Shown here: positions 17,444 to 25,242 of the stretch, piece by piece | How the letters are laid out: the number at the start of each line of letters is the position of its first letter | Numbering within the stretch: the stretch's first letter is position 1 | Assembly: GCF_000185805.1 (NCBI RefSeq) | Contig: NC_014926.1 | Location: 1,420,501 to 1,484,500, forward strand | Reading direction: 5' to 3' | Length of the DNA stretch: 64,000 nucleotides | Source of the DNA: Thermovibrio ammonificans HB-1 | Lineage (GTDB): Bacteria > Aquificota > Aquificia > Desulfurobacteriales > Desulfurobacteriaceae | Program-made: the position numbers and the translations under genes | Notes under the pieces: model-generated | Databases searched by the model: none | Told to the model about the DNA's origin: nothing | What the model saw: only the letters and a program-made list of their open reading frames with translations

Positions 17444-19005
17444 CTCTCCTCCCAGTGTTTTATAAGGTCTCTTGCCGCCTGAAGTGCTCCGGAAGTCAGC
17501 TTACCGGATATCATAACGGCAAGCTCTTCCTCTATTTCCCGACCCGTCAGCTCACGAACCGAAACCCGGCCGCCCTTGAGCTTTTCCAGCTTGAAAACTC
17601 TGTCGGCCGCGGCCACAACCTGCGGCGAGTGACTGACGGCAACAACCTGCTGTTTCGAGGCTATCTCTTTTAACTTTTCGGCAACTTTCCTCAGGATTTT
17701 ACCCGACATACCGGCATCTATCTCGTCGAAGACAACGGTGGCACCCGGCAGAGAAGTGATGGAGAGGAGTATAAGCAGGAGTCGGGAGAGCTCCCCGCCG
17801 GAAATGGAGACCGAAAGGGGGGCGGGCGGAAGCTTCGGGTTACCGGAGAAGAGGAAGGTAACCTTTTCCCTCCCGTAGGGTTGGAACTCTTCCTCCGGAG
17901 TAAGCTCCACCGAGAAGGTTGCCTCCTCAAGGCCGAGCTCCTTGAAGGCCTTTAGAACTTTTCTCTCAAGCTCCCGGGCCCCCTTCTTCCTCGCCTCGGA
18001 GAGCTTTAAGGCAGCCTCCTTAAGCTCCCCCTTAACCGCCTCGAGGCTGCTCTGGAGCTCCTCGATTTCGAAGTCGAGGTTCTCAAGGCGGGCAAGTCTC
18101 TCTTTGGCAGTTTCCAAAAAGCTCTTTATATCCTGCAAGGTGTTGCCGTACTTCCTCTTCAGCCGCTCTATCTGGTAGAGCCGCTCCTCTATTTCATCGA
18201 GGGTGAAGTCTGTGTCGGGGGGTTCAAGCTCCCTCTCTATCTGGGAGATAACAGACTCAAGCTCGTAGTAGATATTAGAGAGCCTCTCTGCAATCTCGGG
18301 GAAGAGACCTATAGATTCGAACTTTGAGAGAACGGAGCCTATCTGTTCAAAGGCCGAGTTCTCGGCCGTATAGAGGCGGTATAGGGCCTCTTCTCTGAGC
18401 TCCTTGAGCTCCTGGGCCTTTGAGACGGAGATTTTAAGGTTAAGGAGCTCCTCCTCCTGCTCAAGGAGGGGCAGGGCCTCTTCGAGCTCCTGAACTTGGA
18501 ACTTGAGGAGGTCGAGCTCCCTCTCCCTGGCCTGAAGCTCCTTTTGGGCCGCCTCGAGTCGGGAGAGCTTCTCCCGGTAATCCCTGTAGAGCCTCTGGTA
18601 CTCCTCGAGGAGGGCGAGGGAATCCGAAACCGTATCGAGGACTTTAAGCTGGTAGGAGGGTTTCAAGAGCTCAACCGCGAGCCGCTGAGACTGAAAAACG
18701 ACCTTAGGCTCAAGGAACTCCTTAACTTTAGAGGCCGGAACCCGCATTCCGTTGAAGAAGTAGCGGGAACGGCCCCTCTTTACCTCCCTTCGGAGGGTGG
18801 TCTCTTCCTCAGAGTCGGTAAACACGGCTTCTACGAAGCTCCCCTCCGAAACAACCCCTACCTTCTCGCCCTTCAAGAAGAGTATAGAGCTGAGGAGGAG
18901 GGACTTTCCCGTTCCCGTTTCGCCTACAAGAACGTTAAAACCGGGGTGAAAGTCGAGCTCACCGGTTATAGAGCCGAACTCTGAGAGGCGAAGCTCTGCA
19001 AGCAT
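17407..19005 (-). CDS. recN: DNA repair ATPase RecN
   Basis: A 532-residue SMC-like protein. Walker A GETGTGKS is at residues 28-35, a long coiled coil runs roughly 140-360, and the C-terminal part has the ABC signature (VSISGGELSRLLLILLSI) and Walker B (GATVVFDEIDAGMSG). RecN acts at double-strand breaks in recombinational repair. It sits 1 nt after engB; its 3' end overlaps the antiporter gene by 37 bp. Confidence 0.95.
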   Translation of the reverse strand: MLAELRLSEFGSITGELDFHPGFNVLVGETGTGKSLLLSSILFLKGEKVGVVSEGSFVEAVFTDSEEETTLRREVKRGRSRYFFNGMRVPASKVKEFLEPKVVFQSQRLAVELLKPSYQLKVLDTVSDSLALLEEYQRLYRDYREKLSRLEAAQKELQARERELDLLKFQVQELEEALPLLEQEEELLNLKISVSKAQELKELREEALYRLYTAENSAFEQIGSVLSKFESIGLFPEIAERLSNIYYELESVISQIERELEPPDTDFTLDEIEERLYQIERLKRKYGNTLQDIKSFLETAKERLARLENLDFEIEELQSSLEAVKGELKEAALKLSEARKKGARELERKVLKAFKELGLEEATFSVELTPEEEFQPYGREKVTFLFSGNPKLPPAPLSVSISGGELSRLLLILLSITSLPGATVVFDEIDAGMSGKILRKVAEKLKEIASKQQVVAVSHSPQVVAAADRVFKLEKLKGGRVSVRELTGREIEEELAVMISGKLTSGALQAARDLIKHWEERWDTVDTPQSQP

Positions 19006-19006
19006 C

Positions 19007-19591
19007 TTAAGACTCTATGTAGTTGAAAATCTCTCTGAGGAGGACCTCCCTTCCCTCTCTGGTTTTTGCAGAGAAGGGAATGACCTTGAAATCACCGCCT
19101 CCGAGGGCCTTCTTTATCCGCTCTTCAAGGTTCCTCCTCTGGGAGGCCTTGAGCCTGTCCACTTTCGTGGCAACAACCGTATAGGGTATGCCGAAAAAGT
19201 CGAGCCACTCCTTCATCTGAAGGTCCTTCTCGGTGGGCCCGACTTTGGAATCCACCAGGAGGAAAACCCCCTTGAGCCTATCGCGCCCTTTAAGGTAACT
19301 CTCTATGAGCTCCCTCCAGCGCTGCTGCTCCTTCAGGGGAACCTTTGCAAAGCCGTAGCCGGGCAGGTCAACGAGGAAGAACCTATCGTTAACAAGGTAG
19401 AAGTTGATGGAACGGGTCTTCCCCGGCTGAGAGCTCACCTTGGCCAGCTTGAAGTTGTTGGCCACCGCGTTCAGCAGGGAGGACTTCCCCACGTTCGAGC
19501 GGCCCACAAAGGCCACTTCGTTGTAGGGAGTTTGGGGAAGCTCGTCTGGGGTGTAAACCGTTTTGTAAAGCTGAACCTTTTTAACCTTCAT
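19007..19591 (-). CDS. engB: Ribosome-biogenesis GTPase EngB/YsxC
   Basis: A 194-residue TRAFAC GTPase. G1 is GRSNVGKSSL (residues 30-39), the switch region has KTRSINFYLVNDRFFLVDLPGYG (with G3 DLPG), and G4 is TKVD. Length and order match EngB, which helps assemble the 50S subunit. It overlaps the upstream thioredoxin-like gene by 11 bp and lies 1 nt before recN. Confidence 0.95.
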   Translation of the reverse strand: MKVKKVQLYKTVYTPDELPQTPYNEVAFVGRSNVGKSSLLNAVANNFKLAKVSSQPGKTRSINFYLVNDRFFLVDLPGYGFAKVPLKEQQRWRELIESYLKGRDRLKGVFLLVDSKVGPTEKDLQMKEWLDFFGIPYTVVATKVDRLKASQRRNLEERIKKALGGGDFKVIPFSAKTREGREVLLREIFNYIES

Positions 19592-20177
19592 GGCCCGACT
19601 GGTTGCCGTCGTCCTCTTTCAGCAGTTTCTCAACCGCCTTCTGGAAGAGCTCCTCGTAAGAGGGAGCGAAGCCGACTTCGTAGTAAACTATCTCTCCCTT
19701 CTTGTTTATGAAGTAGGTTTGGGGGATAGAATCAAGGCCCGTAATCTTTCCGGCGTAATTAACCCAAGCCTTCTCGGGCGCCGGTCCCACAAGGTAAGAG
19801 AGCTTCATCTTCTCAACAAAAGGCTTAAGTTCCTGAGGGGGCCTTCCGGAGTAGTCAACAGACAGGCCTATAACCACAACCTTTCCGTTGTATTCTTTGT
19901 AAATCTTGTTAAGAACGGGCATCTCCATCCTGCAGGGAGGGCAGTAAGTCCCGAAGAACTGAACTATGACAACCTTCCCCTTAAAGTCGGAAAGGTGATG
20001 CTTGTGGCCGTTCACGTCGGTAAAGGTGAAGTTGTAGGCTTTCGGGTACTCGGCAGCAGAGCTTTGGGTGGGCTTTGTCTCCTCCTTTACCGTAGAGTGA
20101 CTGCTGGGAGCCTCCTTTTGGCACCCTGCAAGGAAGAGGGAAGTGAGAACTGCGGCGGTTAGAAGCTTTCTCATCAT
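19581..20177 (-). CDS. TlpA/ResA-like thioredoxin lipoprotein
   Basis: A 198-residue exported thioredoxin-fold protein. The signal sequence ends in a lipobox at Cys19 (FLAGC), a Ser/Thr/Lys linker follows, and the AhpC-TSA/Redoxin domain has the active site CPPC at residues 79-82 and a cis-Pro region (DSIPQTYFINKKGEIVY). It is expected to be membrane-anchored in the periplasm and to reduce disulfides, perhaps for cytochrome maturation. It overlaps trxB by 1 bp, so its electrons could tie to the thioredoxin system, though a transmembrane carrier such as CcdA would be needed and is not in view. Confidence 0.88.
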   Translation of the reverse strand: MMRKLLTAAVLTSLFLAGCQKEAPSSHSTVKEETKPTQSSAAEYPKAYNFTFTDVNGHKHHLSDFKGKVVIVQFFGTYCPPCRMEMPVLNKIYKEYNGKVVVIGLSVDYSGRPPQELKPFVEKMKLSYLVGPAPEKAWVNYAGKITGLDSIPQTYFINKKGEIVYYEVGFAPSYEELFQKAVEKLLKEDDGNQSGHEG

Positions 20178-21103
20178 TATCCTTCCTTCTCCTCAAGGTA
20201 TTTTGTTGCAGACATGGCGGCAACGGCTCCGTCTGCTGTAGCCGTGACCACCTGCTTCAAAGGTTTGTGCCTAACATCTCCCGCGGCAAAAAGGCCGGGG
20301 GTTTTAGTCTTCATCTCCTCATCGGTGATTATAAAACCCTGCTCGGTGGTTTCAACAAGGTGGGCAACGGGAGCAACGTTGGGTTCGTTGCCGATAAAGA
20401 TGAACACGCCGTCGACGGGAAGCTCGCTCTCCTGACCAGTAACGGTATCCCTCAGGGTCAGGGATTCAACGAAGTCCTTCCCGTTAATCGAAACAACAAC
20501 CTTATTCATAATAGGCTCAATCTTATCGTTCTTTGCAACCCTGTCCTGGATAATCTTAACGGCCCTGAACTTATCCCTACGGTGGATAAGGTAAACCTTG
20601 TTGGCAAACTTCGTAAGGTAAAGGGCCTCCTCAAGGGCAGAGTCGCCGCCGCCTACAACGGCTACGGTTCTGTCTTTAAAAAAAGCTCCGTCACAAACGG
20701 CACAGTAGGAAACGCCCCTTCCGAGGAACTCAACCTCTCCCGGAACACCCAGCTTACGGGGAGTAGAGCCAGCTGCCCAGATAAGGGTTTTCCCCTTAAA
20801 CTCACCTGCATCGCTCTTAACGGTAAAGAGCTCCCCGTCGAAATCGACAGAAGTAACCGGAGCGCCGCTTTGAATTTTCGCCCCGAACTTCTCTGCATGC
20901 TGTCTCATCTTCTCGGAAAGCTCAAAACCTGTAATCCCTTCGTAGAAACCGGGATAGTTCTCTATCTGTTCCGTTATGAGCAGCTGGCCGCCCGGCATCA
21001 TCTGGTCGAGAATGAGGGTATTCAGCTGGGAACGGCCGGCGTAAATGCCGGCAGCAAGGCCAGCAGGCCCGGCTCCGGCTATAAGAACGTCGTAGATTTC
21101 CAT
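20177..21103 (-). CDS. trxB: Thioredoxin reductase TrxB
   Basis: A 308-residue low-molecular-weight thioredoxin reductase. FAD motif GAGPAGLAAGIYAGR starts the protein, the redox-active pair CAVC is at 134-137, the nucleotide motif is GGGDSALEEALYL, and HRRDKFRA indicates NADPH preference. The C-terminal FAD motif is FAAGDVRHKPLKQVVTATADG. It reduces the TrxA encoded 2 nt upstream. The arsR-trxA-trxB set suggests redox or thiol control. Confidence 0.97.
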   Translation of the reverse strand: MEIYDVLIAGAGPAGLAAGIYAGRSQLNTLILDQMMPGGQLLITEQIENYPGFYEGITGFELSEKMRQHAEKFGAKIQSGAPVTSVDFDGELFTVKSDAGEFKGKTLIWAAGSTPRKLGVPGEVEFLGRGVSYCAVCDGAFFKDRTVAVVGGGDSALEEALYLTKFANKVYLIHRRDKFRAVKIIQDRVAKNDKIEPIMNKVVVSINGKDFVESLTLRDTVTGQESELPVDGVFIFIGNEPNVAPVAHLVETTEQGFIITDEEMKTKTPGLFAAGDVRHKPLKQVVTATADGAVAAMSATKYLEEKEG

Positions 21104-21105
21104 AC

Positions 21106-21432
21106 TTACTCCCCGAGAACCCTTTCAATCATGTTCTCGAAAACTGCCTTAGGCTGAAGGCCCACCTTAACGTCGGCAACCTCTCCGTTTACAAAGAGGA
21201 TAACAGTGGGAATACCCCTAATGCCGTACTGCATTGCAACCATGGGGAGCTCGTCGGTGTTCACCTTAACAACTTTAACCTTGCCGGCGTACTCCTGGGC
21301 AAGTTCATCGATTGTAGGAGCAAGCATCCTACACGGACCGCACCACGGAGCCCAGAAGTCTACGAGAACCGGAATATCGGACTGAAGAACTTCCCTTTCA
21401 AACTCCTCAACGGTTTTAATCTCCTGCGCCAT
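21106..21432 (-). CDS. trxA: Thioredoxin TrxA
   Basis: A 108-residue classical thioredoxin. The active site [10 protein letters not shown] has Cys31 and Cys34, and the cis-Pro loop is [10 protein letters not shown]. It is cytoplasmic (no signal sequence). Its start overlaps the arsR 3' end by 17 bp and trxB follows 2 nt after its stop, so the three are almost certainly one transcript. Confidence 0.97.
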   Translation of the reverse strand: MAQEIKTVEEFEREVLQSDIPVLVDFWAPWCGPCRMLAPTIDELAQEYAGKVKVVKVNTDELPMVAMQYGIRGIPTVILFVNGEVADVKVGLQPKAVFENMIERVLGE

Positions 21433-21700
21433 TACCTACCTCCTTCTCCAGTAGTTTAAGTATTTCTATAACTACGGGCATCTCTACCCGGTAACAGGTT
21501 TTCACGCCGTCCTTCCTGAAGGATATAATCCCGGCATTCTTCAGTATGTTTATATGCTGAGACACCGTAGGTTGCGGAACTCCAATCTCCTGCCATATAT
21601 CCTTAACGCACTTCTCTCCGTCTGCAAGGTACTCAACAATCTTCACCCGTGTAGGGTGGCCCAAGGCCTTAAAAATCTCCGCTAAACGCTCCTCCCTCAC
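21416..21700 (-). CDS. ArsR-family transcriptional regulator
   Basis: A 94-residue winged-helix regulator ([21 protein letters not shown], then the [23 protein letters not shown]). The canonical metal motif ELCVCD is reduced to a single Cys31 in GEKCVKD, and one more Cys lies at 69 in the wing (KTCYRV). A two-Cys arrangement of this kind could sense thiol, persulfide or a metal; this is inference. It starts with GTG, with AGGGG seven bases upstream. It heads a run of genes beginning with trxA-trxB, and an inverted repeat overlaps its likely promoter, suggesting autoregulation. Confidence 0.88.
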   Translation of the reverse strand: MREERLAEIFKALGHPTRVKIVEYLADGEKCVKDIWQEIGVPQPTVSQHINILKNAGIISFRKDGVKTCYRVEMPVVIEILKLLEKEVGNGAGD

Positions 21701-21731
21701 TTAAAGACCCCTGGCTGAGAATTTTCAGCTA

Positions 21732-21755
21732 ATTCTATCATAGTCAATATATGAT
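21732..21755 (-). promoter_or_regulatory. arsR promoter with overlapping inverted repeat
   Basis: On the minus strand an extended -10, TG-A-TAGAAT, has its hexamer at 21732-21737, about 32 nt before the arsR GTG. An inverted repeat ATCATA-N7-TATGAT spans 21737-21755 and overlaps the -10 edge and the spacer. This is a typical place for an ArsR autorepressor site. The repeat also covers the last codon and stop of the Memo-family gene. The motifs are seen; their function is inferred. Confidence 0.45.
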
Positions 21756-22550
21756 TATTCCGGCGTAGCCTACCACCTGGTCGTAGTCGCCGGTAACGTC
21801 ACCGGAAGTTCTGTAGTCTACAAGCTCCGCCCCTTGAGCGCCGAGGAGCTTTGCAGCAACGAGCCCAACAGTAGCCGGAATAACGCCGCACATGGTTATG
21901 TTGTAAGCGTGAACCCTCCTGTAGAGCTCCTCGGGGTTGAGGTCGAGGATAGCATCTATGGCAAGGGAGTCGAGCCTCTTGGCCTCCTCTTGAGAGACGT
22001 AGTGGGAGAAGTCGGTGCTTATAACCATAAGGGCGTCTTCTCTGTCTGCCAATACCTGGGCGAGGGCCTCTCCGGCCGCAACACAGTCTCTGTAGGGGAG
22101 GTGCTGGAACACAACGGGAACTATGGAAAGTTCCTCGTTAAACCCCGAACAGAACTGGAGAAACGGCACCTGAACCTCAAGGGAGTGTTCGTATATATGG
22201 GCGGAAGGGTCCGCCTCGTAAGGGTAGCGAGAAGTAAGCTCGGAGGCTATTTCTCCGTTTACGGGAACCTCTCCGAGGGGGGTTACCCAAACACCTTCCG
22301 GGTAAACGGAAGCAGGCCTTCCCAAACCTGTGTGGTTCGGACCCATAATCACGTTAACCTCGGGGATAACAACCCTGCTGTAGGTTGCTCCCGCAACGGC
22401 ACCGGAGTAGATATAGCCTGCGTGGGGAACTATAACGGCCTTCGCCTTGATTTTGGGAACGTCGCGCCTACAGAAAGAGCTCAGGTAGAGCTTCAATTCC
22501 TGAGCCGTCCCCGGGTAGAACTGTCCTGCAACTGCCGGGTATCTAACCAT
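21744..22550 (-). CDS. Memo family protein (AmmeMemoRadiSam protein B)
   Basis: A 268-residue protein of the MEMO1 family, related to extradiol dioxygenases. Likely metal-site residues lie in [10 protein letters not shown] (His43), MGPNHTGLG and STDFSHYVS. In bacteria and archaea it often occurs with AMMECR1 and a radical SAM protein as the AmmeMemoRadiSam set; neither partner is in this window, and biochemical function is not settled. It is divergent from panD and ends 43 nt before arsR. Confidence 0.9.
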   Translation of the reverse strand: MVRYPAVAGQFYPGTAQELKLYLSSFCRRDVPKIKAKAVIVPHAGYIYSGAVAGATYSRVVIPEVNVIMGPNHTGLGRPASVYPEGVWVTPLGEVPVNGEIASELTSRYPYEADPSAHIYEHSLEVQVPFLQFCSGFNEELSIVPVVFQHLPYRDCVAAGEALAQVLADREDALMVISTDFSHYVSQEEAKRLDSLAIDAILDLNPEELYRRVHAYNITMCGVIPATVGLVAAKLLGAQGAELVDYRTSGDVTGDYDQVVGYAGIIIY

Positions 22551-22570
22551 CTCTCCCTCCGTTTCACTGT

Positions 22571-22598
22571 TTGTTAGCTCTCAAATGAAAACTATATT
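22571..22598 (+). promoter_or_regulatory. panD promoter
   Basis: TTGTTA at 22571-22576 and TATATT at 22593-22598 with a 16-nt spacer form a good sigma-70 type promoter. Transcription would begin near 22605. This is downstream of the in-frame ATG at 22585 and supports the panD start at 22630. Confidence 0.5.
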
Positions 22599-22629
22599 TA
22601 ACCGTGGAAAAATCCAGCGGGGTCAGAAG

Positions 22630-23010
22630 ATGAAGAGGATAATGTTTAAATCCAAAATCCACAGGGCAACCGTAACCGGCGCCGACCTTAACTACGAAGG
22701 CTCCATAACCATAGACTCCGAACTCCTCAAGCTGGCAGACATACTCCCCTACGAGAAGGTGGACATCTACAACGTTACAAACGGTGAGCGCTTTTCCACG
22801 TACGTAATTCCCGGAGAGCCCGGAAGCGGCGAAGTGTGCCTGAACGGAGCCGCGGCGAGGAAAGTTCAAAAGGGAGACATAGTAATAATAGTGAGCTACT
22901 GTGAGCTCTCAGACGAAGAGGCGAGGAAGTTCCAACCCACCGTGGTTCTCGTAGACGAAGAGAACAGGCCGGTTAAAGTTACAAGAAGCTCCGGCGGAAT
23001 CTTAGTTTAA
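22630..23010 (+). CDS. panD: Aspartate 1-decarboxylase PanD
   Basis: A 126-residue proenzyme that makes beta-alanine from L-aspartate for pantothenate and CoA. The ATG at 22630 is chosen because it places the self-cleavage pair at Gly24-Ser25 (NYEGSITID), as in known PanD, where Ser25 becomes the pyruvoyl group; a start at 22585 would add 15 residues with no homology. The motif [17 protein letters not shown], Tyr58-region segment [10 protein letters not shown] and [17 protein letters not shown] are conserved. It stands alone on the plus strand. Confidence 0.96.
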   Translation: MKRIMFKSKIHRATVTGADLNYEGSITIDSELLKLADILPYEKVDIYNVTNGERFSTYVIPGEPGSGEVCLNGAAARKVQKGDIVIIVSYCELSDEEARKFQPTVVLVDEENRPVKVTRSSGGILV

Positions 23011-23013
23011 GTG

Positions 23014-23038
23014 AAACGGGGAGAGGGTCTCCCCGTTT
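23014..23038. terminator. Bidirectional hairpin between panD and ino1
   Basis: A perfect 11-bp inverted repeat (AAACGGGGAGA and its complement) with a GGG loop lies between the stops of convergent panD and ino1. No real T-run follows on either strand beyond the TTT in the stem. Probably a shared terminator. Confidence 0.6.
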
Positions 23039-23040
23039 AT

Positions 23041-24138
23041 CTACCTTTCAACCTCACCGGCGATAAACTTCTCAACAAGCTCCTTGGCCTTCCAGTCGGG
23101 GTACTGAACCGGCGGGTGCTTCATGGTGTAAGCGGAAATGGAGTAGAGAGGTCCGGCTATACCCCTGTCCATGGCCAGTTTGGCACACCTTATGGCGTCT
23201 ATGGCCGAACCCGCACTGTTGGGGGAGTCTTCAACCGAGAGCTTCAGCTCTATGTACATGGGAACATCGCCGAAAAGCCTACCCTCAAGCCTTATGTAGG
23301 CAATCTTGTTATCCTTCAGCCACGGAACGTAGTCGCTGGGCCCGATGTGGATGTTATCGTCGGGGATGGGGTGGGGAATTAGTGAGCGAACGGCCTCGGT
23401 TTTGGAAACCTTCTTGGTTTTAAGCCTCTTCCTCTCAAGCATATTGAGGAAGTCGGTATTACCCCCGAAGTTGAGCTGATAGGTCCTGTCTATGGGCACA
23501 CCCCTATCGGCCATCAGCGTTGCAAGAACCCTGTGGGTTATTGTTGCCCCCACCTGAGACTTTATGTCGTCTCCTACTATGGGAAGGCCTGCGCTTTTAA
23601 ACTTCTCCGCCCACTCGGAGTCGGAAGCTATAAACACGGGGATGCAGTTCACAAAAGCGCAGCCCGCCTCAAGGGCACACTGGGCGTAAAAGCGGGTAGC
23701 CTCCTCAGAGCCTACCGGAAGGTAGTTAACGACAACCTCCGCTCCGCTCTCCTTTAAAACCTTAACAACGTCTACGGGTTCCTTATCGGCGGGAACGAAA
23801 CGCTGGTCTTCCGGGTAGTCGAGCATATGCTCGGCAAAGCCGTCCATCACCGGCCCCATCTGAACTTCAACGCCCATCTCGGGAACGTCGGGGCAGAAAA
23901 CGGTGGTACAGTTGGGCTTCTCAAAAATGGCCTTACTGACGTCCTTTCCCACCTTCCTTGCGTCGATGTCGAAAGCGGCAACCACCTCTATATCCCAGGG
24001 CTTGTAGCCGCCTATATCAAAGTGCATAAGGCCGTCTATCTCCTCCTGGCTCTTACCCTGGTAGTAGTAGATACCCTGAACCAAGGAGCTGGCGCAGTTC
24101 CCGACACCGACTATTGCAAGTTTCACTTTCCTTGACAT
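23041..24138 (-). CDS. ino1: myo-inositol-1-phosphate synthase
   Basis: A 365-residue NAD-dependent enzyme that turns glucose 6-phosphate into 1L-myo-inositol 1-phosphate. The dinucleotide motif VGVGNCASSLVQG opens the protein, and family segments GDDIKSQVGATITHRVLATL, YQLNFGGNTDFLNM and LIPHPIPDDNIHIGPSDYVPWL are clear. It is the short prokaryotic form found in archaea, actinobacteria and some thermophiles. In hyperthermophiles it feeds di-myo-inositol phosphate, a heat-stress solute; the next enzymes of that route are not in the window. It is last in a nine-gene operon. Confidence 0.95.
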   Translation of the reverse strand: MSRKVKLAIVGVGNCASSLVQGIYYYQGKSQEEIDGLMHFDIGGYKPWDIEVVAAFDIDARKVGKDVSKAIFEKPNCTTVFCPDVPEMGVEVQMGPVMDGFAEHMLDYPEDQRFVPADKEPVDVVKVLKESGAEVVVNYLPVGSEEATRFYAQCALEAGCAFVNCIPVFIASDSEWAEKFKSAGLPIVGDDIKSQVGATITHRVLATLMADRGVPIDRTYQLNFGGNTDFLNMLERKRLKTKKVSKTEAVRSLIPHPIPDDNIHIGPSDYVPWLKDNKIAYIRLEGRLFGDVPMYIELKLSVEDSPNSAGSAIDAIRCAKLAMDRGIAGPLYSISAYTMKHPPVQYPDWKAKELVEKFIAGEVER

Positions 24139-24540
24139 CTACTCTCCTCCCGCTTCTGTATCTGGGGTCTTACCGTACTTGCTCGCATAAGCTTTAAACT
24201 CTTTTAACTTATTTTCCAGGTCGTCTACCAGCTTTTCAAGCTCTTTAACCACTTCGGGAAACTTCGACGCAAGTGATTCTACTACATCGGAGATAATCCT
24301 CTCCCTCTCCTCTTCGGAGAGGTACCTCTTGTTCCGGAGGGCATCCTCTATAATGGCCATCTCAAGAAGCCCGAGAATGAGTAGAAGCGGGTTCAGATTC
24401 TCCGTATGGAACCGCTGTTTCAAAACTTCGATAACGGTTTGGTAGTTGCTGTCGGGCCTGCACTTGGTCGCCTCAAGGTTTATCCAGAGCTCAAGAGCCC
24501 TGCAGGCCAATCCTTTAATCGCCTTCTCATCTATCTCCAT
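24139..24540 (-). CDS. Uncharacterised helical protein
   Basis: A 133-residue protein I do not recognise. It is predicted largely helical, with an N-terminal part rich in Leu and Ile (LALLILGLLEMAIIEDAL-like) and a C-terminal half of charged heptads (VVKELEKLVDDLENKLKEFKAY) likely to form a coiled coil. One Cys at residue 12 and one at 27 are present. There is no signal peptide. It abuts the YbgF-like gene and ino1 with no intergenic bases, so it is translated from the same mRNA. No function can be assigned. Confidence 0.7.
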   Translation of the reverse strand: MEIDEKAIKGLACRALELWINLEATKCRPDSNYQTVIEVLKQRFHTENLNPLLLILGLLEMAIIEDALRNKRYLSEEERERIISDVVESLASKFPEVVKELEKLVDDLENKLKEFKAYASKYGKTPDTEAGGE

Positions 24541-25242
24541 CTACTGCTCCAGTTCCATTAATTTTACTTTAGCTATGCTCGCCTCGGGAGTTCCGGGATA
24601 CTTATCTATAACCTCCTTCAGAATCTCCTTAGCCTTCTGGGTATTACCCATTCCCCTGTAACAGAGGGCGAGCTTCAGCATGGCAGCCGGCACCTTGTTG
24701 CCGTTGGGGTACTTGTCTATAACCTGCTGGAAGTAGTTGGCAGCGGTCTGGTAGTCGTTGTGGGAGTAGTAGATTTCCCCAATCCAGTAGAGAGCGTTAT
24801 CGGCAAGGTCGCTGTCGGGGTACTGCTGAACGAGCTGCTCAAAGAGCTGCTGGGCCTTATCGAAGTTACCGGCCTCCATTGCGTCGAAGGCCTGTCTGTA
24901 AAGGTCTTTGGCGCCGAACTGAACAACAGTCTGTTTGGAAGAGGAGCCTCCCACCGGAGCAGAGGGGGCCGAGGAGACAGATATCTGAGACAAGGTCTGC
25001 TTTACGTTCTCACACTCCTTCTTGAGGTCGAATATCTGCTGTTCGTTCGAAGCGGTTTTATCCTCGAGCTTCGAAACCCTCTCCTCTACAGAGGAGAGCC
25101 TCCTCTGGTTTCCTTCAACCTGAGCCTTAAGGGCCTGTATCTGAGCCTCAAGCTGGTTGAAGTCGGTCTTTGCTCCCTGCTGAGGAGCACACCCGGCTAA
25201 CACTGCAGCTGTAAAAAGGGCAGCAAAAACGGCCTTTTTCAT
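24541..25242 (-). CDS. YbgF/CpoB-like lipoprotein with TPRs
   Basis: A 233-residue exported protein. The signal ends in a lipobox at Cys18 (AVLAGC). Residues 30-90 form a trimeric-type coiled coil (LEAQIQALKAQVEGNQRRLSSVEERVSKLEDK), followed by three TPRs (DLYRQAFDAMEAGNFDKAQQ; NALYWIGEIYYSHNDYQTAA; KLALCYRGMGNTQKAKEIL). This is the architecture of YbgF/CpoB, which coordinates peptidoglycan synthesis with Tol-Pal constriction of the outer membrane. No tol or pal gene is nearby. Most CpoB are not lipoproteins, so the Cys is a small oddity. Confidence 0.85.
   Translation of the reverse strand: MKKAVFAALFTAAVLAGCAPQQGAKTDFNQLEAQIQALKAQVEGNQRRLSSVEERVSKLEDKTASNEQQIFDLKKECENVKQTLSQISVSSAPSAPVGGSSSKQTVVQFGAKDLYRQAFDAMEAGNFDKAQQLFEQLVQQYPDSDLADNALYWIGEIYYSHNDYQTAANYFQQVIDKYPNGNKVPAAMLKLALCYRGMGNTQKAKEILKEVIDKYPGTPEASIAKVKLMELEQ

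Noticed and set aside
22585-22629. N-terminal extension of panD from an upstream ATG
   Set aside because: It misplaces the Gly24-Ser25 cleavage site and would begin before the predicted transcription start.
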